Source: Burkholderia gladioli (GTDB lineage: Bacteria > Pseudomonadota > Gammaproteobacteria > Burkholderiales > Burkholderiaceae). From it: DNA of 64,000 nt. The translations under genes were made by a program, and so were the position numbers. This document shows, one piece after another, positions 45,418 to 53,679 of the stretch (position 1 is the first letter of the stretch; each line of letters begins with the position of its first letter). The notes below the pieces were generated by a model that was given only the letters and a program-made list of their open reading frames with translations, was not told the DNA's origin and searched no databases. Location: assembly GCF_000959725.1 (NCBI RefSeq), contig NZ_CP009323.1, positions 3,410,001-3,474,000 of the forward strand. The letters run 5' to 3'.

Positions 45418-45460
45418 CGAAAAAGAAAATGGGCCACCAGCCTCAAGTGCCGTGACCCAT
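45418..45460 (-). terminator. Terminator of tRNA-fMet
   Basis: On the minus strand ATGGGTCAC and GTGGCCCAT (45460-45452 with 45437-45429; one T-G pair) enclose a 14-base loop, followed by TTTTCTTTTT. Confidence 0.75.
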
Positions 45461-45473
45461 CATCTGTCCAACT

Positions 45474-45550
<77 letters not shown>

Positions 45551-45567
45551 TCCGTCAGAAGAATTAA

Positions 45568-45596
45568 ATTATATGGACTTCTCGAAGATCGTGCAA
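45568..45596 (-). promoter_or_regulatory. Promoter of tRNA-fMet
   Basis: Minus strand TTGCAC (45591-45596), 17-base spacer, TATAAT (45568-45573), about 18 bases before the mature 5' end. Confidence 0.85.
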
Positions 45597-45743
45597 GCGT
45601 TTTATCTGTCCCCGTCATCTCGCCGTTGGCGAGGGACGCTGGGCTAGAATCTCCCGGAGGTTTCCGATCCTTCCCATCACGTGGCGGGGCAGCGTGCGCC
45701 GATGCGCGCAGCTCACGATGCCTGCCCATCTCGACGCCTGCTT

Positions 45744-46222
45744 ATGGACTTCGCACACGATCTGCAATCGATCCTGGTTCAGGAACACACCCTGGTCTTT
45801 CCCCGATTCGACACGGCCCGCGCCTGCGCGAGATGGCAGTGGCGCGCGGCCACGCTGTGGCCATCGAGATCGCCGGCTTCGGCTTGCCGCTATTCTTCGC
45901 GGCGCTCGAGGGCGCCACGCCCGACAACGTCGCCTGGGTCGCGCGCAAGCGCAACACGGTCGCGCACTTCCGGCGCAGTTCCTACGCGATCGGCCTGCGC
46001 ATGAAGCAGGCCGGCACCACGCTGGCCGAGAAGCACGGCCTGCCCGATACCGAATACGCCTCGCATGGCGGCGCGTTTCCGCTGACGGTGGCGGGCGCCG
46101 GCGTGATCGGCACGATCACCGTCTCGGGGCTGCCGCAGCGCGCCGATCACGAGTTGGTGGTCGAGGCCTTGTGCGCCGAGCTCGGCCATGACTATGCCGC
46201 GCTCGCGCTGGCCGGGGAGTAA
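45744..46222 (+). pseudogene. UPF0303 / heme-degrading-domain gene with internal frameshift
   Basis: The N-terminus [27 protein letters not shown] is read in one phase from ATG 45744. The rest of the family pattern ([80 protein letters not shown]) is in another phase from about 45824. From family memory about six codons are missing at the junction, consistent with a small deletion of 3n+1 bases. A truncated product could start at ATG 45833 but without a ribosome site. A sequencing error is possible. SMR gene follows 6 bases later. Confidence 0.75.
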
Positions 46223-46228
46223 TCGATC

Positions 46229-46567
46229 ATGAAGCTGCCCGCCTATGCCTGGCTCGCCATCGCGATCGTCGCCGAGGTGATCGGCACCTCCGCCTTGCGC
46301 GCTTCCGAAGGGTTCACCCGCCTGCTGCCGACCGTGATCGTGATCGCCGGTTACGGCGTCGCGTTCTATGGGCTGTCGCTCACGCTCAAGAGCATGCCGG
46401 TCGGCATCGTCTACGCGATCTGGTCCGGCGCCGGCATCGTGCTGATCACGCTGGTGGCGATCGTGCTGTATCGTCAGGTGCCCGACCTGCCGGCCGTGAT
46501 CGGCCTCGCGTTGATCATCGCCGGCGTGGTGGTGCTGAACCTGTTCTCGAAGATGCAGGCGCACTGA
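46229..46567 (+). CDS. SMR-family efflux transporter (EmrE-like)
   Basis: A 112-residue four-helix protein. The first helix [20 protein letters not shown] contains the membrane Glu equivalent to EmrE Glu14. The [20 protein letters not shown] and [20 protein letters not shown] segments are typical of small multidrug resistance proteins. It works as a dimer, exchanging protons for quaternary cations. It lies 6 bases after the UPF0303 reading frame and is probably translated from the same mRNA. Confidence 0.9.
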   Translation: MKLPAYAWLAIAIVAEVIGTSALRASEGFTRLLPTVIVIAGYGVAFYGLSLTLKSMPVGIVYAIWSGAGIVLITLVAIVLYRQVPDLPAVIGLALIIAGVVVLNLFSKMQAH

Positions 46568-46728
46568 TCGGGAGCTTTTGGAGTTCCTGGTCCGTCGATA
46601 CGCATCCGCTGCGTGATCGAGCCGTGTGGCCAGGAGAGAGAAGATAACGGTGCAGGAGAGAGCAGGGCGGCGCGGCCGGCATGATCATCCTGCGTGCCGC
46701 GCCCGGGGGCGAGCGAGCGGCGTGCCGC

Positions 46729-47157
46729 TCAGTCCTCGTAATCGTCGTCCGACATGAAGGCGCGCATGAACACCAGCGCTCCCCAGCCCCAGATCGCATT
46801 GGCCGCGAAGCCCACCGCCAGCGGCGAGAGCATGTTGCCGGCCGGCCAGATGCCGCGCAGCGGATCGATCGCGAACACGCGCGCCGCGGTCGGCACGATG
46901 CCGCCGAACACCAGCGCCTGGATCCACGGCGCGCGCCGCTCGGGCGCGACGCGCAGCAGCCAGGCCATCAGGATCGCCCAGCACGCGCTGATCAGCGCGT
47001 TGACGATGAACTCCGGCATGCCGAACGGCAGGAACGGCTCGACCGAGAAGCCGGCCGTGTCGATCAGCCCGGCCGCGTGCAGCAGGGCGAGCGTCGCTTC
47101 GCGGAAGAACAGGGCGGCGAGGAAGCCGGACAGGAACGGCAGGATGACTTTCTGCAT
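46729..47157 (-). CDS. Small four-helix membrane protein, unidentified
   Basis: A 142-residue protein with about four hydrophobic helices (ILPFLSGFLAALFFREATLA, FIVNALISACWAILMAWLLR, ALVFGGIVPTAARVF, LAVGFAANAIWGWGALVFMR) and an acidic C-terminus (SDDDYED). I do not recognise its family. The codon usage is normal for the genome and the gene stands alone, divergent from the ssu operon across a 378-base spacer. Confidence 0.65.
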   Translation of the reverse strand: MQKVILPFLSGFLAALFFREATLALLHAAGLIDTAGFSVEPFLPFGMPEFIVNALISACWAILMAWLLRVAPERRAPWIQALVFGGIVPTAARVFAIDPLRGIWPAGNMLSPLAVGFAANAIWGWGALVFMRAFMSDDDYED

Positions 47158-47320
47158 CGGAGCGAGCTTGGGCGCGAACGGCGCCGGGCCGGGTGCGCGG
47201 GTTGGTCGGATTCGGGTTCGCCATTATAGAGGGGTGAGTCGGGGTCCGACCGTCCACGCGCCGCGATATTCGCTGCAGCAGCGCGCAAATCACGAAAGCG
47301 GAAAACCTAAGCTCAAAAAA

Positions 47321-47336
47321 ATCGTTCCTAAACGAT
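47321..47336. promoter_or_regulatory. Inverted repeat in the ssu control region
   Basis: ATCGTT-CCTA-AACGAT at 47321-47336, and a direct repeat TTCGATCCGG at 47414-47423 and 47425-47434, within the 47158-47535 spacer before ssuD. They are candidate operators for a sulfur-responsive LysR regulator (CysB/SsuR class; inference). Nothing else is apparent in this spacer. Confidence 0.45.
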
Positions 47337-47535
47337 GCCCCCCTCCCTAGACTGATTTCCCAGAGACGGTAAAGCCCGTCTTCCCGTGCACGGCGAGCTC
47401 GGCCGCCGCGCGCTTCGATCCGGTTTCGATCCGGCGAGACCCATTCCCGGCAGACGATCCTGTTCGGTGCCCAATTGGCGCCGAGGGCCTCGCTTTGCCC
47501 GAATTTTTGCAAGAACAGTCAGGCAGGAGCAGCAG

Positions 47536-48693
47536 ATGAATGTGTTCTGGTTTATTCCGACGCACGGCGACAGCCGCTACCTCGGTACCTCCGAAGGCGC
47601 GCGCGCGGCCGATTACGATTACTTCAGGCAGGTCGCCGTGGCGGCCGACACGCTCGGCTACGAAGGCGTGCTGCTGCCGACCGGCCGTTCCTGCGAGGAC
47701 GCGTGGGTGGTCGCCTCGAGCCTGATCCCGGCCACCAAGCGCCTGAAGTTCCTGGTCGCGGTGCGGCCCGGGCTGTCCTCGCCGGGGCTGTCGGCGCGCA
47801 TGGCCTCGACCTTCGACCGGCTCTCGGAAGGGCGCCTGCTGATCAACGTGGTGACCGGCGGCGACACCGCCGAGCTCGAGGGCGACGGCGTGTTCGTCGA
47901 CCACGATACGCGCTATCAGATCACCGACGAATTCCTGCATATCTGGCGCGAGCTGCTGGCGAAATCGCACCAGGACGGCACGGTCGATTTCGACGGCAAG
48001 CACCTGCAGTCGAAGGGCGGCAAGCTGCTCTATCCGCCGGTCCAGGACCCGCATCCGCCGCTGTGGTTCGGCGGTTCCTCGCCGGCGGCGCACCAGATCG
48101 CGGCCGACCATATCGATACCTACCTGACCTGGGGCGAGCCGCCCGAGGCGGTGGCGAAGAAGATCGCCGACATTCGGGCGCGTGCCGAGGCGCGCGGCCG
48201 CAAGATCAAGTTCGGGATTCGCCTGCACGTGATCGTGCGCGAGACCGAGGAAGAGGCCTGGGCCGATGCCGACAAGCTGATCAGCCGCCTCGACGACGCC
48301 ACCATCGCGCGGGCCCAACAGGCCTTCGCGAAGATGGACTCGGAAGGGCAGCGCCGGATGGCCGCGCTGCACGGCGGCAAGCGCGGTTCGCGCCAGGACC
48401 TGGAGGTCTATCCGAACCTGTGGGCCGGCGTCGGTCTGGTGCGCGGCGGCGCCGGCACGGCCCTGGTCGGCAGCGCCGAGCAGGTGGCCGAGCGCATGCG
48501 CGAGTACCAGGCGCTCGGCATCGAGACTTTCATCCTGTCGGGCTACCCGCATCTCGAGGAGTCTTATCGTTTTGCCGAGCTGGTGTTCCCGCTGATCAAG
48601 GGCGAGAGCGCCACGCGCCGCAGCGGGCCGTTGTCGGGGCCGTTCGGCGAGGTGGTCGGCAATCATTACGCGCCCAAGGCGAGCCAGAGCTGA
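47536..48693 (+). CDS. ssuD: FMNH2-dependent alkanesulfonate monooxygenase
   Basis: A 385-residue bacterial-luciferase-like TIM barrel. [80 protein letters not shown] and DRYQI-like [17 protein letters not shown] match SsuD closely. It cleaves C1-C10 alkanesulfonates to aldehyde and sulfite with reduced flavin, supplying sulfur under sulfate starvation. GGAG lies about 7 bases before ATG 47536. The FMN reductase SsuE and binding protein SsuA are not encoded nearby. Confidence 0.95.
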   Translation: MNVFWFIPTHGDSRYLGTSEGARAADYDYFRQVAVAADTLGYEGVLLPTGRSCEDAWVVASSLIPATKRLKFLVAVRPGLSSPGLSARMASTFDRLSEGRLLINVVTGGDTAELEGDGVFVDHDTRYQITDEFLHIWRELLAKSHQDGTVDFDGKHLQSKGGKLLYPPVQDPHPPLWFGGSSPAAHQIAADHIDTYLTWGEPPEAVAKKIADIRARAEARGRKIKFGIRLHVIVRETEEEAWADADKLISRLDDATIARAQQAFAKMDSEGQRRMAALHGGKRGSRQDLEVYPNLWAGVGLVRGGAGTALVGSAEQVAERMREYQALGIETFILSGYPHLEESYRFAELVFPLIKGESATRRSGPLSGPFGEVVGNHYAPKASQS

Positions 48694-48704
48694 GGGAGGC
48701 GCGC

Positions 48705-49538
48705 ATGGCAACTCCTGCACTGCAGACTCAGGCCCGGTCCCGCTCGATCGGCCGCGGCGTGGCACGACGCGGCTGGCGCGCGATCGCCCCCTGGCTGGTA
48801 CCGATCGGCCTGATCGTGGCCTGGGAACTGGCCGCGCGTACCGGCGCGCTGTCCACCCGCGTGCTGCCCGAACCGCTCGCGGTGGTGCGCGCGGCCTGGT
48901 CGCTGATCGAATCGGGCGACATGTGGGCCAACGTCAAGGTCAGCACCTGGCGCGCGCTGGTCGGCTTCGCGATCGGCGGCGGCGTGGGCCTCGTGCTCGG
49001 CCTCGCCACCGGGCTGTCGAAGGCCGCCGAGGTCGCGCTCGATTCGACCATCCAGATGATCCGCAACATTCCCGCGCTGGCGATGATCCCACTGGTGATC
49101 CTGTGGTTCGGCATCGACGAGAAGGCCAAGCTGTTCCTGGTCTCGCTCGGCGTGTTCTTCCCGATCTACATCAACACCTACCACGGGATCCGCTCGGTCG
49201 ACGCGAACCTGATCGAGATGGCCAAGAGCTATGGCGTGAAGGGTTTCGCGCTCTATCGCGACGTGATCCTGCCCGGCGCGCTGCCGTCGATCCTGGTCGG
49301 CGTGCGTTTCGCGCTCGGCCTGATGTGGGTGATGCTGATCGTGGCCGAGACGATCTCGGCGCAATCGGGCATCGGCTACATGACGATGAACGCGCGCGAA
49401 TTCCTGCAAACCGATGTGGTGGTGGTCGGCATCCTGCTGTACGCGATCCTCGGCAAGCTCGCCGACGTGCTCGCCAAGTGGCTCGAACGCGCGACGCTGC
49501 GCTGGCACCCCGCGTATCAACCGGGAGCCAAGTCATGA
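48705..49538 (+). CDS. ssuC: Aliphatic sulfonate ABC transporter permease
   Basis: A 277-residue permease with six helices: [20 protein letters not shown] at the N-terminus, the taurine/sulfonate-type [20 protein letters not shown], and the EAA loop [20 protein letters not shown] contacting the ATPase. GAGGGAGG lies just before ATG 48705. It is 11 bases after ssuD and overlaps ssuB by ATGA. Confidence 0.94.
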   Translation: MATPALQTQARSRSIGRGVARRGWRAIAPWLVPIGLIVAWELAARTGALSTRVLPEPLAVVRAAWSLIESGDMWANVKVSTWRALVGFAIGGGVGLVLGLATGLSKAAEVALDSTIQMIRNIPALAMIPLVILWFGIDEKAKLFLVSLGVFFPIYINTYHGIRSVDANLIEMAKSYGVKGFALYRDVILPGALPSILVGVRFALGLMWVMLIVAETISAQSGIGYMTMNAREFLQTDVVVVGILLYAILGKLADVLAKWLERATLRWHPAYQPGAKS

Positions 49539-50503
49539 ATGCGAGCACCCTGAACCCCGGCCACGGCCCGATCGCCGGCGCCGATCTCGATACCGAACTC
49601 GCCCAGGCGCGCATTAGCGACGGCGACCGCCAGGCGGCGGCCGTGCTCGAACACGATGCCGGCGCGCACGTGGTGCCGCTCGCGCGGCGCCGCGAGGCGG
49701 CGGTGGCGGGCGCGAGCGCACGTAGCGCCGACCATTCGATCGAGCTGCGCCAGGTCGGCAAGCGCTATGGCGAGCGTGCGGTATTGAGCGACTTCAACCT
49801 GTCGATCGAGCGCGGCAGCTTCGTCGCCATCGTCGGGCGCAGCGGTTGCGGCAAGTCCACGCTGTTGCGCCTGATCGCCGAACTCGAGAAGCCGAGCGAC
49901 GGGGCGCTGGTGAAGCGCAGCGAGACCGGCGAGGCGCTCGACACGCGGATCATGTTCCAGGACGCGCGCCTGCTGCCCTGGAAGACCGTGCTGCAGAACG
50001 TGATGCTCGGCCTCGGCCGCCGTTCGCGTGAGGACGCGCGCGCCGTGCTCGACGAGGTGGGCCTGCTCGAACGCGCCAACGACTGGCCGGCGCAATTGTC
50101 GGGCGGCCAGCGCCAGCGCGTGGCCCTGGCGCGCGCGCTGGTGCATCGTCCGCAGCTGCTGCTGCTCGACGAGCCGCTCGGCGCGCTCGACGCGCTCACC
50201 CGCATCGAGATGCATGCGCTGATCGAGCGTCTCTGGCGCGAGCATCGCTTCACCGCGCTGCTGGTCACGCATGACGTGCAGGAAGCTGTCGCGCTCGGCG
50301 ACCGGATCCTGCTGATCGAGTCGGGAAAGATCGCGCTCGACCAGCCGGTGCCGCTCGAACGACCGCGCGCGCGGGCCTCGGCGGCCTTCGCCGCGCTCGA
50401 GGATCGCGTGCTGCGACGCGTGCTCGAGGGCGGCCCCGTGGTCGACGCGCCCGACGCCTTCGAGGCGCCGGCCCCCGCAACCCGTATCCGCTGGGCTGTC
50501 TGA
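49535..50503 (+). CDS. ssuB: Aliphatic sulfonate ABC transporter ATPase
   Basis: A 322-residue ABC ATPase. Walker [10 protein letters not shown] (101-109), Q-loop [10 protein letters not shown], signature [15 protein letters not shown], Walker [16 protein letters not shown] and the switch His in [10 protein letters not shown] are all present. The ABC domain begins only at about residue 68; the 65-residue leader (Asp/Ala/Arg-rich, containing [16 protein letters not shown]) is an extension that SsuB of Burkholderia also seems to carry. It starts inside the ssuC stop codon (ATGA). Confidence 0.94.
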   Translation: MNASTLNPGHGPIAGADLDTELAQARISDGDRQAAAVLEHDAGAHVVPLARRREAAVAGASARSADHSIELRQVGKRYGERAVLSDFNLSIERGSFVAIVGRSGCGKSTLLRLIAELEKPSDGALVKRSETGEALDTRIMFQDARLLPWKTVLQNVMLGLGRRSREDARAVLDEVGLLERANDWPAQLSGGQRQRVALARALVHRPQLLLLDEPLGALDALTRIEMHALIERLWREHRFTALLVTHDVQEAVALGDRILLIESGKIALDQPVPLERPRARASAAFAALEDRVLRRVLEGGPVVDAPDAFEAPAPATRIRWAV

Positions 50504-50545
50504 CGCCGCCCGGCCCCGTTTCACCGAACCTATCGGAGCCAATCA

Positions 50546-50761
50546 ATGAGCATCATCGCCATCAACGTACGCAACCAGTTCAAGGGCAAGGTCAAGGAAA
50601 TCATCCGTGGGCCGGTGGTATCCGAGGTCGACGTCGACACGCCCTTCGGCATCGTCACCTCGGTGATCACCACGCGCTCGGTGGACGAGCTCGAACTGAA
50701 GGTCGGCGCCGAAGTGGTCGCGCTGGTGAAGTCGACCGAGGTGTCGATCGCGCGTCTCTGA
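50546..50761 (+). CDS. Single-domain TOBE (Mop-type) molybdopterin-binding protein
   Basis: A 71-residue protein consisting of one Mop/TOBE domain: ISARNQFKGKV-like INVRNQFKGKVKEIIRG, then VVSEVDVDTPFGIVTSVITT and GAEVVALVKSTEVSIA. Such proteins bind molybdate or tungstate oxyanions as oligomers. It is the last gene of the ssu operon, 42 bases after ssuB and before a terminator. A role in oxyanion homeostasis linked to sulfur nutrition is inference. Confidence 0.9.
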   Translation: MSIIAINVRNQFKGKVKEIIRGPVVSEVDVDTPFGIVTSVITTRSVDELELKVGAEVVALVKSTEVSIARL

Positions 50762-50817
50762 GGCCGTGCGCGGGCGGCTAGTCCGCTGCCGGCGAGGGGC
50801 TGTCATGCGAAGAAGGG

Positions 50818-50847
50818 ACGGGGCACGCGCTTTGCGGCCCCGTTTTT
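50818..50847 (+). terminator. Rho-independent terminator of the ssu operon
   Basis: ACGGGGC (50818-50824) pairs with GCCCCGT (50837-50843), with further GCGC pairing in the loop, followed by TTTTTCGTTTT. Confidence 0.85.
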
Positions 50848-50915
50848 CGTTTTATCAGTCGCGGTGCTTCATATTGAGGTGCTAGGATGAAATCTCCTTC
50901 ACGGCGGAGATTTCG

Positions 50916-51113
50916 ATGCTGCCCTCACTCAGTCCTGACGCGATCGACGCGTTGAAATGGATCGACCGGTTCGGCGCCGCGCGGCCCGTGCCGATCGAAT
51001 ATGTCCCCGTGATCGATGCGCTGCTCAACGACGGCTATGTGTACCAGGGCCGTCATGGGCATGCCGAACTGACCGACGACGGCCTGGCCGTGCTGTCGGA
51101 ATCATCGGAATGA
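50916..51113 (+). CDS. Small uncharacterised winged-helix-like protein
   Basis: A 65-residue protein: SPDAIDALKWIDRFGAARPV, then VIDALLNDGYVYQG, then AELTDDGLAVL. The helix-helix-wing rhythm resembles the C-terminal half of MarR/winged-helix folds (ELTDDGLAVL is like the wing of many regulators), but it is too short to assign. The start has GGCGGAG upstream. It is probably co-transcribed with the following 87-residue gene, 29 bases away. Confidence 0.55.
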   Translation: MLPSLSPDAIDALKWIDRFGAARPVPIEYVPVIDALLNDGYVYQGRHGHAELTDDGLAVLSESSE

Positions 51114-51142
51114 CCGGTTTTCGATCGAGGAGGCTCGGGAGA

Positions 51143-51406
51143 ATGAAGATGGATATCACAGGGCGAGACCTCGGCGGCTATGTCGAGGCGTACAAGGGCT
51201 ACCGGCTGGAGGTGAAGACCGAGCAGGTCTGGGTCGGCGAGAAGGCCCATTACCGCGTGCTGCTCGGCGAGGCCGAGGTGATCGGCTGGCGGCTGGTGCA
51301 TGTCGACGGCGTGTGGCTCAGCGAGCGCAGCGTGGTCGACCAGGTGCTGGCGCTGGCGCGCGGGGCGGTGGATCGGGAGTTGTCGGGCGGGGCGCAGGCG
51401 GCCTGA
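51143..51406 (+). CDS. Small uncharacterised protein
   Basis: An 87-residue soluble protein: DLGGYVEAYKGYRLEVKTEQ, YRVLLGEAEVIGWRLVHVDG, SVVDQVLALARGAVDREL. It is a beta-rich core followed by a helix. I do not recognise a family. ATG 51143 has GGGAG upstream (ATG 51149 is an alternative). It is the last chromosomal gene before the integrated element; a perfect hairpin follows. Confidence 0.55.
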   Translation: MKMDITGRDLGGYVEAYKGYRLEVKTEQVWVGEKAHYRVLLGEAEVIGWRLVHVDGVWLSERSVVDQVLALARGAVDRELSGGAQAA

Positions 51407-51435
51407 ACCAGCCCGGTGTGATCTGAAAACAAAAA

Positions 51436-51461
51436 CGGCGCCAATCTTTCGATTGGCGCCG
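51436..51461. terminator. Hairpin between chromosome and element
   Basis: A perfect 11-bp stem CGGCGCCAATC (51436-51446) / GATTGGCGCCG (51451-51461), loop TTTC. A-rich sequence lies on its left, so on the minus strand it is followed by TTTTTGTTTT: a terminator for the leftward tRNA-His/int transcripts. Confidence 0.7.
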
Positions 51462-51490
51462 CCTTCAACTAGACCCACTTCTGAATTCTT

Positions 51491-51539
51491 TGGGGTGGCT
51501 GATGGGACTCGAACCCACGACGACAGGAATCACAATCCT
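51491..51539 (-). repeat. Left attachment site: 3' fragment of tRNA-His
   Basis: On the minus strand the last 49 nt of a tRNA-His: anticodon loop and stem (AGGATTGTGATTCCT, anticodon GTG), variable bases, T-arm (GTGGGTTCGAGTCCCAT) and the acceptor end CAGCCACCCCA. The 5' half is absent; AT-rich element sequence begins at 51540. This is the relic left when an element integrates in the tRNA gene, and the intact tRNA-His should lie at the other end, beyond the window. Confidence 0.88.
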
Positions 51540-51644
51540 AGCCAAGAACTTATAATAATCAAAGGCTTAGGCTGAAACCTTGGAATATCGAGACATCTGC
51601 GAAGCGCGCGCAGTATAGCGCACTTTTCGCATCTTCCAACATTT

Positions 51645-52766
51645 TTATCGGGTCGCGCGCACCTTGCGCTGCCGGCGCCGGTCATACACCTGCCGCACCA
51701 TCCGGTCGTCGGCGTGGCCGGTTGCGTCCACGATCCGGTCGTCCCCCTCATCCATCCGATCCGTCGTTGCGGTGGGCCGCATGTCGGCCAGCGTGAACCG
51801 CTCGAACGCGATTTCTCGCTTCTTCGCCTCGGCCTCGCAGTAGGTCATCAGCCGATTCCAGTTCGTGGTCCAGCCGCTCCGGGTATAGGGCTGCCCGGAT
51901 GTGTTGCCAAAAACATACAGGCTGGCTAGGCGTTGCAGGCTGAGCGCCTCGGTGATCACGGCGCGCAGCTCGGGCGAATACTCCACCAGCTTCTCGCGCG
52001 CCATCTGGCCGCGCTTGCGCTTCCCGATCGGCACGGTGATGCCGTGCTCACCGACGGCCTGGCGCCGCAACTCTCGCATCTCCGTCGGCCGGCTGACGGT
52101 CAAGTAGGCCGCCATCGCGCAAAGCGCCTGCGTGACGTAGGCCGAGGCGTCGGCGTTCTTGTCGGATGCCGGGCGCGAGCGCGCGACCTCGAGCGCGAAT
52201 TCCAGGTCGGCCAGCCGCACGACCTTCTGCCGGGGCTTCGTCGGGTTGTACTTGATCCCGCGGCACGGGTTAGTTTCGAGCTCGCCGCGCCGGCGCCCGT
52301 ATTCGAGGACCGCCGACAAAAGCGCGATTTCCTTATTGGCCTTCGCCGGCGCTCCTTTCTCGGCGCGCTTGTCGAGGTATCCGTACACGTGCTTGGGCTT
52401 GATGTCCGCCGGCGCGAGTTTCCCGAACACCTTGATCAGCGACAGCGATTCGCGCCGGTTCTCGTCCAGCGTGATCTGCGCTTTTCGCATCTCGCTGCCC
52501 TTGGGCATGCTCTCCTGCCACTTGAAGTAGCGGGCGATCAGGGCCTCGCAGGTTCCGGGCTCGACGGCATCGCCGTTGAGGATCTCGGCACGCTCGATCG
52601 CTTCCTTCCGGATTGCTGCGATCGCTTCCCTGTTGCCGGCCGGCGCCGATAGGCGGAACGCCCAGGTCCCGTCAGGTAGCTTGTATCCGAAGCTGACCTT
52701 GTGCTTGCCATGGCGCGCGTAGAGTCGGAACGGAAGGCCGTCCGGCGTTTTTCTTCTTCCGATCAT
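51645..52766 (-). CDS. int: Tyrosine recombinase (phage-type integrase)
   Basis: A 373-residue integrase. An N-terminal arm-binding region is followed by a core-binding domain (about 65-170) and a catalytic domain. Catalytic residues: Arg226 (SRPTEMREL), Lys in GKRKRGQ (249-252), Arg330 in LADMRPT, His351 (TGHADDRMV) and nucleophile Tyr361 (QVYDRR). The His of the usual HxxR box is Ala327. It lies beside the tRNA-His fragment and points at it. It is the last gene of a leftward chain and its ATG overlaps the preceding stop, so it seems to be expressed with the early genes. Confidence 0.93.
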   Translation of the reverse strand: MIGRRKTPDGLPFRLYARHGKHKVSFGYKLPDGTWAFRLSAPAGNREAIAAIRKEAIERAEILNGDAVEPGTCEALIARYFKWQESMPKGSEMRKAQITLDENRRESLSLIKVFGKLAPADIKPKHVYGYLDKRAEKGAPAKANKEIALLSAVLEYGRRRGELETNPCRGIKYNPTKPRQKVVRLADLEFALEVARSRPASDKNADASAYVTQALCAMAAYLTVSRPTEMRELRRQAVGEHGITVPIGKRKRGQMAREKLVEYSPELRAVITEALSLQRLASLYVFGNTSGQPYTRSGWTTNWNRLMTYCEAEAKKREIAFERFTLADMRPTATTDRMDEGDDRIVDATGHADDRMVRQVYDRRRQRKVRATR

Positions 52767-53002
52767 CTGTCGAGGGCAGCGAAGTCAGGTTCGGGCGACG
52801 TGTTGGATTCAGCCGCCGGCGGCAGACGGCCGGTCATCCGGTCGACGAAATACTGGCGCGCGACGCGCGGCACGCCGGCGCGTGTCGTCGAGTATGGCCA
52901 GTGGTTGCGCTCGAGCCACCGGCACATGCACGAGATGCTGCGGGGCGAGCAGTCGACCAGCTCGGCGAGCTCGTCGCGCGTGAGGTATAGGCCGGTGCTC
53001 AC
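52763..53002 (-). CDS. DUF4224 protein (small excisionase-like HTH)
   Basis: A 79-residue protein starting at GTG 53002 (GTGA overlap with the upstream gene). LTRDELAELVDCSPRSISCM is the DUF4224-type start, followed by RWLERNHWPYSTTRAGVPRV. Such proteins lie immediately upstream of phage integrases and look like MerR/Xis-type DNA-binding modules, so a recombination-directionality role is plausible (inference). Its stop overlaps the int start by ATGA. Confidence 0.75.
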   Translation of the reverse strand: MSTGLYLTRDELAELVDCSPRSISCMCRWLERNHWPYSTTRAGVPRVARQYFVDRMTGRLPPAAESNTSPEPDFAALDR

Positions 53003-53679
53003 TTGCCGTCCTCCGTGGTGATGCGCCGAAACTCGATGACCCAGACCCAGGGGTTCGCTTCCCACCCGTGGCCGCGCGCTTCGTTAAGGCCGTCCCAAAG
53101 CGACGCGAACGAGTCGCGCGCACGCGCCGCGTGAAAGTGACGGCCTTCGTCGACGCTGAATCCGTCGGATGTATGCTCGATGCCTTCAGCGATCGCGTCA
53201 GCTTCGCTGATGTCCTGTAACCGCTCGACGCGCACGCTGGTGATTTCGAGCGTGATGCGCGAGGCCCAGCGCGGCATGTGAATCGCAGGGCGAGCGGTTC
53301 CCTTCGGGAAATCTTTGGCAACCCCGTATGCGATGATTGGCCATGGGCCATCGCGAAGGTCGTGCGGTTTGCCGGGGTGCATGCCGTCCGCGTCAAATGC
53401 CGCCCATGTCTCGCGCACCCACAGTCGGTCGCCGGGCTGGCCGTGCGGACACGGGATCTGATTGCTGTCAACGGCGCAACTGGGCGCGAGCGTCCACCAT
53501 TGGGCCGTGTTCGGGTCTTCGAATCCATAGCAGCTCGGATCGCCGCGGTCTCCGGAACCGCCGACGAACTCAATCGGCCACGCGCGCGATGACTTCACGA
53601 TGCTCCGCGTCTGCGTCTTCCGTCCGTCGAGGATCGCGCGCACCATCGGCGCGCTGAAAAGAATCGGGCGCTCTTTCAT
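52999..53679 (-). CDS. ASCH-like phage protein
   Basis: A 226-residue protein. It starts with MKERPILFSAPMVRAILDGR plus KTQTRSIVK, the typical opening of phage ASCH/PUA-fold proteins, then GDRLWVRETWAAF and RWASRITLEITSVRVERLQD, the beta-barrel strands of that fold. ASCH domains bind RNA or act on modified nucleosides (for example ac4C amidohydrolase YqfB). Specific activity here is unknown. It overlaps both neighbours by 4 bases. Confidence 0.72.
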   Translation of the reverse strand: MKERPILFSAPMVRAILDGRKTQTRSIVKSSRAWPIEFVGGSGDRGDPSCYGFEDPNTAQWWTLAPSCAVDSNQIPCPHGQPGDRLWVRETWAAFDADGMHPGKPHDLRDGPWPIIAYGVAKDFPKGTARPAIHMPRWASRITLEITSVRVERLQDISEADAIAEGIEHTSDGFSVDEGRHFHAARARDSFASLWDGLNEARGHGWEANPWVWVIEFRRITTEDGK

